Shown: piece by piece, positions 1-7,260 of the stretch | Numbering within the stretch: position 1 is the stretch's first letter | Layout: each line of letters opens with the position of its first letter | Source: Flavobacteriales bacterium | Lineage (GTDB): Bacteria > Bacteroidota > Bacteroidia > Flavobacteriales > Flavobacteriaceae | Direction: 5' to 3' | Assembly (NCBI GenBank): GCA_027066365.1 | Contig: JAMONV010000029.1 | Location: 1-44,633, forward strand | DNA: 44,633 nt | Made by a program: the position numbers and the translations under genes | The notes under the pieces: model-generated | What the model was told of the DNA's origin: nothing | Databases searched by the model: none | The model's input: the letters and a program-made list of their open reading frames with translations, nothing else

Positions 1-2
1 GC

Positions 3-974
3 GCCCAAGTCTATTGGTTCCACCCCGACCACCTGGGCACCGGCACCCTCATCACCGACCTCGAAGGAAGGCCCGAACAATTCTTCCTCAACCTCCCCTA
101 CGGCGAAACCTTCATCGAACAAGGCGGTCACACCTACGATAACCCCTACATCCCGACTTCCGTCGGGAGCAAAGAATTGGACGAAGAAACCGGATTGTAT
201 TATTACGGAGCAAGATACTATGACCCGAAGGTGAGTTTGTGGCTGAGTGTGGATAGATATGCTCATAAATATCCCGGCATGTCTCCATATAATTATACCG
301 CCGGAAATCCTATTAATTTTGTTGATATCAAGGGGGATAATATATGGATTAAATACAGAGGTGAGAAAATTTTATTTGAAGATGGGGAACTCTATAATAA
401 AGATGGTAGTAAATATTCAGGCAAGGGAGTAAAGGTTTTAAAAGACGGAAGTATAAAATACAAAGGATTTTTGGGAAAAACAGTTGATGCGTTGAATAAA
501 ATAAGAACAGGAGGGAAGTATGGAAAAAAATTAATTACGGATCTTCAACAGTCGAGGAGATCTGTATTTATCACGAGAAGCTCAATAAATAGTTTTAGAG
601 GCAGGACGGTAAGATGGAACCCTTATAAAATGACCAGTGGACCGGATATTAATGGCAATACTAAAAGGCCTCCATTTTTAGGCCTAGCTCATGAATTAGG
701 ACATGCTTGGGATGCGGCTTATGGTGATTTTAATCAAGGAAGGTGGTTTAAATATTCTACAGGAGATTTCGAACAAATTAATGAAATAAAAGCATTGGAA
801 TGGGAAAACAGAATAAGATTTGAACATGGAATACCCTTTAGAAGATTTTATGCCATAGATAATGGTGTTGGAAGAGGAGAGGTAATAATGGGAGAAATGA
901 TAGCTCCTGCTTTTATCGGAAAGCCTGAATATAAAATGCTTTTTGCTTTTCCTAATCCATTACCCATCGATTAG
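3..974 (+). CDS. RHS-repeat protein, 3' end, with M91-like zinc metallopeptidase tip (5' end outside window)
   Basis: The reading frame is open from base 3, so the gene begins upstream of the window; the TTG at 177 is internal. The first ~60 residues (VYWFHPDHLGTGTLITD...) are the end of the RHS/YD-repeat barrel. They lead into the RHS core motif GLYYYGARYYDPKVSLWLSVD and a conserved NPINFVD segment. After that the protein becomes variable and AT-rich. The tip contains LAHELGHAW, a zinc-binding HExxH (bases 690-704), followed by an Asn/Glu-rich segment with ENRIRFEHGIPFRR. This layout resembles the M91 (NleD-like) metallopeptidase found as an effector or polymorphic-toxin tip. By family precedent the RHS barrel encapsulates the tip and releases it by autocleavage. 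Toxic activity is inferred. The third zinc ligand is probably a Glu in the QINEIKALEWEN stretch. Confidence 0.85.
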   Translation, partial: AQVYWFHPDHLGTGTLITDLEGRPEQFFLNLPYGETFIEQGGHTYDNPYIPTSVGSKELDEETGLYYYGARYYDPKVSLWLSVDRYAHKYPGMSPYNYTAGNPINFVDIKGDNIWIKYRGEKILFEDGELYNKDGSKYSGKGVKVLKDGSIKYKGFLGKTVDALNKIRTGGKYGKKLITDLQQSRRSVFITRSSINSFRGRTVRWNPYKMTSGPDINGNTKRPPFLGLAHELGHAWDAAYGDFNQGRWFKYSTGDFEQINEIKALEWENRIRFEHGIPFRRFYAIDNGVGRGEVIMGEMIAPAFIGKPEYKMLFAFPNPLPID

Positions 975-986
975 AATTTAAAAATT

Positions 987-1523
987 ATGAGACGTAAAAT
1001 AATTATCGTAATATTATTTCTAATTCTTATATATTCCTTTAAATGTGATTATCCTGTAATTTTAATCTTACAGGAAGAAAAAAGAGGTTGTGACGTAATC
1101 TTTACCGAGAGTTATTTTGGAAATCCTAATTATTATAATTCGCGATTTAGATTTGGAAAAAAAGAAATTACACCCAATTTTTTACATATAAAAAGAGCTG
1201 AGAAAATTTTTTTTTCAAACTACAACAAATTTTTAAAAGATGAATATAAAAAATACAAAATTTTGGATCCTAATGTCAAATTAATTCAATTTAATAATAT
1301 CAAAAAACATTTTTTAAAGTGGAAAAGACAGTATGTCGCATATGTTGACGAAAATAATGATACCATTATTTTTATAAAATTTTTGGATTTTACGAATAAA
1401 AAAACGGCAAAAAAGTTCTTTGAAGATTGGCACAGAGAAATTTTTCTTTGTGCCGATGGGACCTGTGATAAAATGACAAAAAATGTTTTTATTAATATTT
1501 CTAGACATAGCATTATGCACTAA
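987..1523 (+). CDS. Hypothetical membrane-anchored protein, candidate immunity partner of the RHS tip
   Basis: A 178-residue protein begins 12 bases after the RHS stop codon, on the same strand. Residues 3-17 are a strongly hydrophobic segment (IIIVILFLILIYSF) after MRRK, so it is either an uncleaved anchor or a signal peptide. A Cys follows at residue 20, but SFKC is not a convincing lipobox. The rest is Lys/Phe/Asn-rich with no family I recognise. Base composition is extreme: bases 1201-1260 contain only 8 G or C in 60. Position directly after a toxin tip and the foreign composition make an immunity role likely by the usual toxin-immunity logic, but nothing in the protein proves it. Confidence 0.6.
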   Translation: MRRKIIIVILFLILIYSFKCDYPVILILQEEKRGCDVIFTESYFGNPNYYNSRFRFGKKEITPNFLHIKRAEKIFFSNYNKFLKDEYKKYKILDPNVKLIQFNNIKKHFLKWKRQYVAYVDENNDTIIFIKFLDFTNKKTAKKFFEDWHREIFLCADGTCDKMTKNVFINISRHSIMH

Positions 1524-1548
1524 ATAGTCAAACCTTAAAAACTAAATT

Positions 1549-2393
1549 TTAAGCTGGACTTATTGGTTTTGGCAAAGAATTTTTGATATACCAGTCTTTT
1601 ATCAAGTGGAAAAAACCAGGCAAAAAAAACTCTTTTTTGAGTTTTTCCATCATCTTTTTCAAATTCCAGCCCGTAGCGGCTAACATGGCATTGATTATCG
1701 GCGAATCTTCACCCCATAAGTAATTGACTATCATCCTGAAATCTTTTTTCAGGTGTCCGATTACCAGTTCAATGGCAGCGCGACGTCTGAATCTTTTTCG
1801 TTTTTTTCGCCTTTGATAGGCAGTGTCTTTCTTTAACGGTTTGCCGGGAATACAAATTTTGGTCTCCCGGATTTGTTTCTTACCTCTTCCGCCTCGGTCA
1901 AATATCAATTCTTCCGGAACAGATCCTGTATATTGAATATGACCGTTTAACACAGGTTCAATGGTTTTGCTGTCATGCGGATTACCTTTAAACGCTCTTA
2001 TCGATGTGATTATTAGACTTTTAGCTGTAATGCTCAATCCAATCTTATTGCCAAATTCATATTTTTTGTGAGGTTTTCCTTTGGAATTGCAAGCGGTGTA
2101 GGGCTTGTGATAACTGTAAATTTTGTTTTTGTCATAACGTGTTTGTGTGTAAACGGCTTCGATATGTTCAAGAGTTCGTTATTTTCTTTTAAAATATCCT
2201 GGGGAGCGTTTCGGTAAAATTCACGGAGCATCCGTCCCGGTAAGGTATGGAGTTTCTTTATGGCTTTCTTGGCTTTTTTATGCCTTCGCGGATGATTGGG
2301 ATTATAGCTTTCTCGTAGCAATTGCTTGGAGATGCGTCGATAGGATTGACGGCGGGGAATGTTGTATTTATCAAATAAATCGTTCTTTAAGTT
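1549..2393 (-). pseudogene. IS5-family transposase remnant, 5'-truncated and frameshifted
   Basis: Two overlapping minus-strand frames together encode the C-terminal two thirds of an IS5-type DDE transposase. The upstream frame (about 2393 to 2034) reads NIPRRQSYRRISKQL...NPNHPRRHKKAKKAIKKL. The downstream frame reads ...EHIEAVYTQTRYDKNKIYSYHKP...HKKYEFGNK...IFDRGGRGKKQ...RRRAAIELVIGHLKKDFRM. They join at about 2170, where one missing G (ctcttgaac for ctcttggaac) explains the shift; no slippery heptamer is present. The second Asp (FDRG) and the catalytic Glu (AAIELVIGH) remain. The N-terminal DUF772-like part with the first Asp is gone, and a stop lies in frame at 2394-2396. I could not identify terminal inverted repeats. 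Confidence 0.8.
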
Positions 2394-2413
2394 CTATATT
2401 TTATAAAAAATAA

Positions 2414-2433
2414 GACCGTCCCGGGGGACGGTC
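2414..2433 (-). terminator. Rho-independent terminator after the sqr unit
   Basis: A perfect 9-bp inverted repeat GACCGTCCC/GGGACGGTC has a 2-base centre. On the minus strand it is followed by a T-rich run (ttattttttata). It lies 25 bases past the stop of the 57-residue gene and ends the leftward sqr transcription unit. Confidence 0.85.
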
Positions 2434-2458
2434 CAAATGATTCGGCGAGAATAATTGA

Positions 2459-2632
2459 TTAAGAGTGACCGAATGCTACAATACGCAAAATCTTGAAATT
2501 AAGCACCAACCAGCGCCATGCTTGATAAATCATGCATTTACGCAAAAATTTGGTCCATCCTGTGGGAATGGGAGCGTATGAGAATTCGGTATAACCTCTT
2601 GTGACACGTCGTAAATGTTCTTTATGTTCCAT
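2459..2632 (-). CDS. Small 57-residue protein downstream of the SQR gene
   Basis: This short ORF starts at ATG 2632, 22 bases after the sqr stop on the same strand, and ends just before a strong terminator, so it is very probably co-transcribed with sqr. The product is basic and aromatic: MEHKEHLRRVTRGYTEFSYA, then a Trp-rich half with RKCMIYQAWRW and LNFKILRIVAF. It has a single Cys (residue 33) and no signal peptide. The C-terminal half looks like an amphipathic, membrane-surface helix. I recognise no family. Its position suggests an accessory to the SQR-like flavoprotein, which is inference. Confidence 0.6.
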   Translation of the reverse strand: MEHKEHLRRVTRGYTEFSYAPIPTGWTKFLRKCMIYQAWRWLVLNFKILRIVAFGHS

Positions 2633-2654
2633 AATTGTATTTTTTTATTATTGA

Positions 2655-4121
2655 TTATTCGGGCAATAACCACCAGAAAGGATATCCTTTGGCCTTATGC
2701 AAAAACATATAGTGCATAAACCACTTGAGCCAATGTCCGGCCAAACCCGGTTCGCCGATGGTATAACGGAGCGATCGTCCGTATTCGGGATATTTTTTCC
2801 AGTCCTGAACTATCGGATAAACGGTCATGGTAGCTGCCATACCGTTGGTCATCCCGTAACCGGCAGACACGATACATGCGGCACCCATTTTAGCCATGGA
2901 AGCGCGGTGTTTCAAATTATCCAAAGTTGCTTTTCCTTTGATTACGTCACGGATATTTTGTGCTACGATTTTGCCCATTACTCCCGAGGGCATACCCGTT
3001 CGTGGAGGTGCCGGAACAATTTTGGTTCCGTTGGGCGATGTGAAGGGTTTGGAAATGGTGTGCGGCGGCGCAAAAGCAATTCCCGGTGCAAAAATATTTT
3101 TGTATGTGGGGTGTTGAACCACTTCGGGCCAATCATCCGCCGACCATTCTTCATACGGTTTGGGTGTATAATCGGCATCAACGATCATAAAACCGTTGGG
3201 CTTGAACAGTTTATCGGTAATATCGCCGCCGTCCTTGGCATAAGCTTTCAAACCGGGACCGGAGAATGCAGGTATTAACATAGCAAAATCATAAGGAATT
3301 TCCTTGTATTCACCCGCTAAAGTTTCGTAGTAAATTTTTTCCTTGTCCACTTTATAGACGCCGGCGCGCTTAATCCAACGAATTTCCCTTTCGGCCAAAA
3401 ATGATTCGGTAAAAACCTTCGTCGGGGTAATATAACCGCCGTACTTAATATAAGCGCCACCCATGGCAAAATCACCAATCTCATATTCATTGGTGAGGAA
3501 AGTAATATTGGCTCGATCGCTCAATCCGCGGCGATCGATTTCGTGATATACATTCAAAATATACTCAAAGGCCGCTCCCTGACAAGTGGCGCCCGGATGA
3601 CCGATACCGATAACAATATTTTGGTTTTCGCCGGCTTCCATTTTTTTTATGGTCTCTTGCAATTTTTTCCATGCATGCGATGCATGTTCAAAATTACACA
3701 CGGATACCGTAGTGCCGTTGTCCGGTCCTAAACCTTCCGTTTTATCAAAACGCAATTTGGGACCGGTGGCATTCACCAGAAAATCATAATCTACCTTTTC
3801 GGTTTGCCCTTCCTTGCCTTGACCTACATATTCAATGGTCACATACGGGCGATCGGAACCGTCTCCTCCTTCGGGATGTATAGACACGGCTTTAGCATGC
3901 TTGTAAACAATACCCGCTTTTTTGTAACGTTCTTCCAAACGGAATCGAACTTGCTCGGGCTTCATACGTCCCACACCCACCCAAATATTGGATGGCGTGA
4001 ATTGATAATACTCGGCGGGAGTCACCACAATAACTTCGTGTTTTTTTCCCAACCATTTTTTCAGGTACGCCGACGCGGTATGACCGGCTATACCCGAACC
4101 CAAAACTACTATTTTAGCCAT
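2655..4121 (-). CDS. sqr: Sulfide:quinone oxidoreductase-like FAD protein
   Basis: This 488-residue pyridine nucleotide-disulfide oxidoreductase-type flavoprotein starts with an ADP-binding fold (VVLGSGIAGHTASAYL, residues 5-20). It has the second dinucleotide-type segment LVNATGPKLRF (115-125) and a FAD-domain end IFAPGIAFAPP (343-353). Three cysteines, C142, C180 (GATCQGAAFEY) and C416 (GAACIVSAGYG), match the three-cysteine pattern of SQRs, which oxidise sulfide and pass electrons to quinone while holding sulfane sulfur. There is no signal peptide. The C terminus (HWLKWFMHYMFLHKAKGYPFWWLLPE region) is aromatic and amphipathic, fitting monotopic membrane attachment. Flavocytochrome c sulfide dehydrogenase flavoprotein is the alternative, but no Tat signal or cytochrome partner is present. 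It is divergent from the psr-like operon. Confidence 0.8.
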   Translation of the reverse strand: MAKIVVLGSGIAGHTASAYLKKWLGKKHEVIVVTPAEYYQFTPSNIWVGVGRMKPEQVRFRLEERYKKAGIVYKHAKAVSIHPEGGDGSDRPYVTIEYVGQGKEGQTEKVDYDFLVNATGPKLRFDKTEGLGPDNGTTVSVCNFEHASHAWKKLQETIKKMEAGENQNIVIGIGHPGATCQGAAFEYILNVYHEIDRRGLSDRANITFLTNEYEIGDFAMGGAYIKYGGYITPTKVFTESFLAEREIRWIKRAGVYKVDKEKIYYETLAGEYKEIPYDFAMLIPAFSGPGLKAYAKDGGDITDKLFKPNGFMIVDADYTPKPYEEWSADDWPEVVQHPTYKNIFAPGIAFAPPHTISKPFTSPNGTKIVPAPPRTGMPSGVMGKIVAQNIRDVIKGKATLDNLKHRASMAKMGAACIVSAGYGMTNGMAATMTVYPIVQDWKKYPEYGRSLRYTIGEPGLAGHWLKWFMHYMFLHKAKGYPFWWLLPE

Positions 4122-4166
4122 ATAAAAATATTTATTTTGATTTTACTTGTTTCAAAAATTCTGACA

Positions 4167-4174
4167 CAAATGTA
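4167..4174 (-). promoter_or_regulatory. -7 box of the sqr promoter
   Basis: On the minus strand this reads TACATTTG, a perfect Bacteroidota TAnnTTTG element, about 45 bases before the sqr start. TTTG motifs 15 and 22 bases further upstream could serve as the -33 element and overlap the 4193-4206 dyad. Confidence 0.5.
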
Positions 4175-4192
4175 ACAAAAAAAATTAAACAA

Positions 4193-4206
4193 ATGACAAA
4201 TGTCAT
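4193..4206. promoter_or_regulatory. Crp/Fnr-type operator near sqr
   Basis: ATGAC-AAAT-GTCAT is a perfect dyad with the half-site and 4-base spacing of Fnr/DNR/FixK sites (TTGAYnnnnRTCAA), except for the outermost base on each side. Its centre lies roughly 37 to 41 bases upstream of the start point implied by the sqr -7 box, the usual position for a class II activator. Confidence 0.45.
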
Positions 4207-4338
4207 TATGTTTTCGTTTTTAAGGCGAGTTTTTACAATGTGACATTAGTATTGATCAAAAAAAATATATCAAACTAAAACAATTATCATATTCTAACCT
4301 AATATTTTGTGATTTTCATTCTTTTTTTTCGCCTAAAA

Positions 4339-4352
4339 TTGATAAGCGTCAA
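4339..4352. promoter_or_regulatory. Crp/Fnr-type operator near the psr-like operon
   Basis: TTGAT-AAGC-GTCAA matches the Fnr/DNR/FixK consensus TTGAY-N4-RTCAA at every defined position. Its centre is about 70 bases upstream of the start point implied by the 4403-4410 box, compatible with a class I activator position. Confidence 0.5.
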
Positions 4353-4402
4353 TTAGTTTATAACTTTTATCGAATGACTTATTTTTTTATGCTTTTTATC
4401 AT

Positions 4403-4410
4403 TATTTTTG
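4403..4410 (+). promoter_or_regulatory. -7 box for the psr-like operon
   Basis: TATTTTTG matches TAnnTTTG 40 bases before the ATG at 4451. No clear TTTG -33 element is present, which fits a promoter that needs an activator. Confidence 0.4.
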
Positions 4411-4450
4411 AGCAAATCGACAGTAATTTTATGAAAGAAATTTATGGAAT

Positions 4451-6724
4451 ATGAGCAAAATCAATCGTAGGGATTTTCTTAAAATTTCGGGCGCGGCTAC
4501 AGCCGGCTTGGCTATCACTCCTCCGTTAAGCGGTATTTTCAACTCTTTATTTACAGAAGAAGAAAAGCCGCTTTTGGAAAACGAAGCCGTCAAAACGCCC
4601 ACCGTGTGTGAAGTCTGTTTTTGGAATTGCGCCGGATGGGCCTATAAGGACAAGAAAGGACGAATCAGAAAAATCATCGGAAACGACAAGGACCCGCACT
4701 CCAACGGCCGATTATGCCCGCGCGGAACAGGCGGATTGGGTATGTATTATGACGAAGACAGACTGAAACATCCTTTGATTCGCGTCACCAAAAACGGAAA
4801 ACAAGTTTTTAGAAAAGCTACATGGGAAGAAGCCTTGAGCTTGGTCGCCGAAAAAATGAAAGAAATCGACAAAAAATACGGCAAAGAAAGCATGGCTTTA
4901 TTGTTTCATGGCAAAACCGGTCCTCATTTTGAACATTTATTCAAAGCCTGGGGCTCCGATACCATGGGAGAACCTGCGGGCGCTCAATGTCTGATTGCCC
5001 GCGAAGCCGGTTTCATTGCCACATACGGTGCAGGATTGGCTTCACCCGAACCTACCGATATCCGCCATACGGATTGTCTTGTGCTGATCGGAAACCACAT
5101 AGGCGAAAACATGCACAACGGTCATGTGCAAGATGTTTCCGACCTAATCGACCGGGGAGGAACCATCATCACGGTGGATCCGCGTTTCTCCACCATGGCG
5201 GCGCATTCCACCAAGTGGCTGCCCATCAAACCTTCTACCGATCTAGCCCTTCTTCTGGCTTGGATGAACGTGATTATCAACGAAAATTTGTATGATAAGG
5301 ATTATGTTGAAAAATACACCTACGGTTTCGATTTACTCAAAGCTCATGTTCAAAAATATACACCCGAATGGGCGGCTTCCGTTACAACAATCCCTGCGGG
5401 CGACATTATCGAAACGGCGCGCATGATGGGAGCGGCTTCGCCACGCGTTGTCATTCATCCCGGACGACATACCGCTTGGTATGGTGACGACACTCAACGC
5501 TCACGCGCCATCGCCATCCTGAATGCCTTGTTAGGTTCTTGGGGCCGAAAAGGAGGGTTTTATTTCCCCGAAAAAGTAAAACTTCCCAAGCATCCGCATC
5601 CTCCGTTCCCCAAACCCCGGTGGAGTTGGAAGGATATTTCACGCCAAAAACACAAATTGGCTATCATGGGCATCACCAATGAAATCATCGATCATGCATT
5701 GCCCGAATATGACGGCCCCTACAAAGTGAAAGGCTTTTTCATCACGGCAACCAACCCCATTCAATCCGTTCCGCCTCAAGAAAAAGTCATTCGCGCTTTG
5801 CAAAACGTGGACTTTGTTGTGGTAGTGGATACAATGCCCAGCGAAATTACCGGCTATGCCGATGTTATTTTACCGGAAGCCACCTATCTGGAACGCTTGG
5901 ATCACATCCGAAACGCACATCACCGCCAACCCAATTTGGCGCTCCGCTATCCGGTCGTCCCACCCCGGCACGAAACCAAACCCGGTTGGTGGATAGCTCG
6001 CGAAATAGCCTTGCGCCTCGGGCTACGCGATTATTATGAATGGGAAAATTTCGAAGAAGTTCTCGACTGGCAACTCAAACAGGTAGGCTCTTCTTTGGAA
6101 GAACTGAAAAAAGTGGGGGTGAAATATTTTCCCCGAAAAACCCCTTTGTATATTGATGATTATGACGAACCCTACTGGTTCAATACCAATACCGGGAAAA
6201 TCGAACTTTACTCCACCGATTTTGCCGAATGGGGCTACGACCCGATGCCGGTTTACAAAAATCACGGCGAAGCACCCCCCGGATATCTACGCCTTATCTA
6301 CGGACGCCTTCCCATGCACACTTTCGGACGAACAATCAATAACCCCAATTTATGGGAATTGAAAAAAGAACCGGCGCTATGGATACATCCCAAAGTAGCC
6401 AAACTCTACGGTTTAACCAACGGTCAAGAAGTCTGGTTGCAAAATCCCAAGGGAAAAGTCAGCTCGTTCCCCGTTAAAGTAAGAATTACCGAGCGTATCC
6501 GCCACGACTCGGTATTCCTGCCCCACGGATTCGGCAATAAAGGAAAACTGGAAACCGAAGAAGGTGAAATCATCCAAACACGTGCCTACGGACGCGGCAT
6601 TTTAGACAGTGAACTTATTTACAATGTGGAAATCGATCCCGTAACCGGAGGAACGGGACTGCGCAATAATTTCGTCAAAATCTTAATCGAAAACCCTCAC
6701 CGGCAAAAAGCAAACGAATCATGA
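4451..6724 (+). CDS. psrA: Molybdopterin oxidoreductase, polysulfide/thiosulfate reductase-type catalytic subunit
   Basis: This 757-residue DMSO-reductase-family protein opens with a Tat signal (INRRDFLKISGAATAG, residues 4-19), so it is exported folded to the periplasm. A [4Fe-4S] cluster is bound by C53-x2-C56-x3-C60 and C89. The molybdenum ligand is probably C180 in GEPAGAQCLIAREAG; Cys is the ligand in the Psr/Phs group, in contrast to Ser in DMSO reductases. The C-terminal molybdopterin-guanine dinucleotide domain begins around LYGRLPMHTFGR. Length and the following B and C subunits fit polysulfide, thiosulfate or tetrathionate reductase-like enzymes; the sequence alone cannot fix the substrate or direction. 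The SQR and rhodanese neighbours favour polysulfide or another sulfane-sulfur compound. The stop overlaps the psrB start (ATGA). Confidence 0.85.
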   Translation: MSKINRRDFLKISGAATAGLAITPPLSGIFNSLFTEEEKPLLENEAVKTPTVCEVCFWNCAGWAYKDKKGRIRKIIGNDKDPHSNGRLCPRGTGGLGMYYDEDRLKHPLIRVTKNGKQVFRKATWEEALSLVAEKMKEIDKKYGKESMALLFHGKTGPHFEHLFKAWGSDTMGEPAGAQCLIAREAGFIATYGAGLASPEPTDIRHTDCLVLIGNHIGENMHNGHVQDVSDLIDRGGTIITVDPRFSTMAAHSTKWLPIKPSTDLALLLAWMNVIINENLYDKDYVEKYTYGFDLLKAHVQKYTPEWAASVTTIPAGDIIETARMMGAASPRVVIHPGRHTAWYGDDTQRSRAIAILNALLGSWGRKGGFYFPEKVKLPKHPHPPFPKPRWSWKDISRQKHKLAIMGITNEIIDHALPEYDGPYKVKGFFITATNPIQSVPPQEKVIRALQNVDFVVVVDTMPSEITGYADVILPEATYLERLDHIRNAHHRQPNLALRYPVVPPRHETKPGWWIAREIALRLGLRDYYEWENFEEVLDWQLKQVGSSLEELKKVGVKYFPRKTPLYIDDYDEPYWFNTNTGKIELYSTDFAEWGYDPMPVYKNHGEAPPGYLRLIYGRLPMHTFGRTINNPNLWELKKEPALWIHPKVAKLYGLTNGQEVWLQNPKGKVSSFPVKVRITERIRHDSVFLPHGFGNKGKLETEEGEIIQTRAYGRGILDSELIYNVEIDPVTGGTGLRNNFVKILIENPHRQKANES

Positions 6725-7254
6725 GATATGCAATGGCCATAGAAGTCAACAAATGTGTTGGCTGCGGAGATTGTGTGGTAGCCTGTCAAACGGAAAATAA
6801 TGTCCCGTTGGGCTATTCACGCGATTGGATTATCGAAGTGGTAAAGGGAGAATATCCCAACTTATTTATGCATTTCGAATCGCAACGATGCAATCATTGC
6901 GAAGACACGCCTTGCGTGCGCACTTGCCCCACCGGTGCCAGTCATGTGATTGAAGGCGGTATTGTTAAAGTAGCTCACGACGAATGCATCGGTTGTGGCG
7001 CTTGCATTGAAGCTTGTCCGTATGACGCCCGCTATTTTCACCCGGACGGTTATGTGGACAAATGCACTTTTTGTGATCATCGCGTAAAGGACGGATTGGA
7101 TCCGGCTTGTGTGTCGGTATGTCCTACCCATTGTATGCATTTCGGCGATTTGGACGATCCCGACAGTGAAATTTCCAAATTGTTGAAAGAAAGAGAACAC
7201 TATACCTTATTGCCCGAAGCGGGAACCAAACCGCAAATTTACTACCTAAAATAA
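6721..7254 (+). CDS. psrB: Four-cluster ferredoxin subunit (PsrB-like)
   Basis: This 177-residue electron-transfer subunit carries sixteen ligand cysteines for four [4Fe-4S] clusters: C12/15/18/22, C57/60/65/69, C89/92/95/99 and C115/118/130/134. An extra C138 is present. This is the standard pattern of PsrB/DmsB/NrfC proteins, which wire the catalytic subunit to the membrane subunit. It has no signal sequence, so it is probably exported as a complex through the Tat signal of PsrA, as is known for this family. It overlaps psrA by 4 bases and is followed 6 bases later by psrC. Confidence 0.92.
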   Translation: MRYAMAIEVNKCVGCGDCVVACQTENNVPLGYSRDWIIEVVKGEYPNLFMHFESQRCNHCEDTPCVRTCPTGASHVIEGGIVKVAHDECIGCGACIEACPYDARYFHPDGYVDKCTFCDHRVKDGLDPACVSVCPTHCMHFGDLDDPDSEISKLLKEREHYTLLPEAGTKPQIYYLK

Positions 7255-7260
7255 TGCCTT

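Larger units (their letters stand above)
4122..4450. promoter_or_regulatory. Divergent regulatory region between sqr and the psr-like operon
   Basis: This 329-base AT-rich region contains no gene. It holds -7 boxes for both directions (4167-4174 leftward, 4403-4410 rightward), two Crp/Fnr-type dyads (4193-4206 and 4339-4352), a short dyad AATGTGACATT at 4237-4247 and a TTGATCAA palindrome at 4252-4259. The arrangement suggests joint control of sulfide oxidation and the reductase operon by an Fnr/DNR-like regulator, which is not encoded in the window. Confidence 0.55.

Noticed and set aside
2034..2321. Programmed frameshift in the IS5-type transposase
   Set aside because: No slippery heptamer or stimulatory structure at the junction, and the gene also lacks its N-terminal third, so decay is simpler.
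2697..3278. 193-residue plus-strand frame opposite sqr
   Set aside because: It is antisense to a well-conserved flavoprotein gene, has no domain or promoter, and its composition (Arg/His/Gly-rich) is that expected of a shadow frame.
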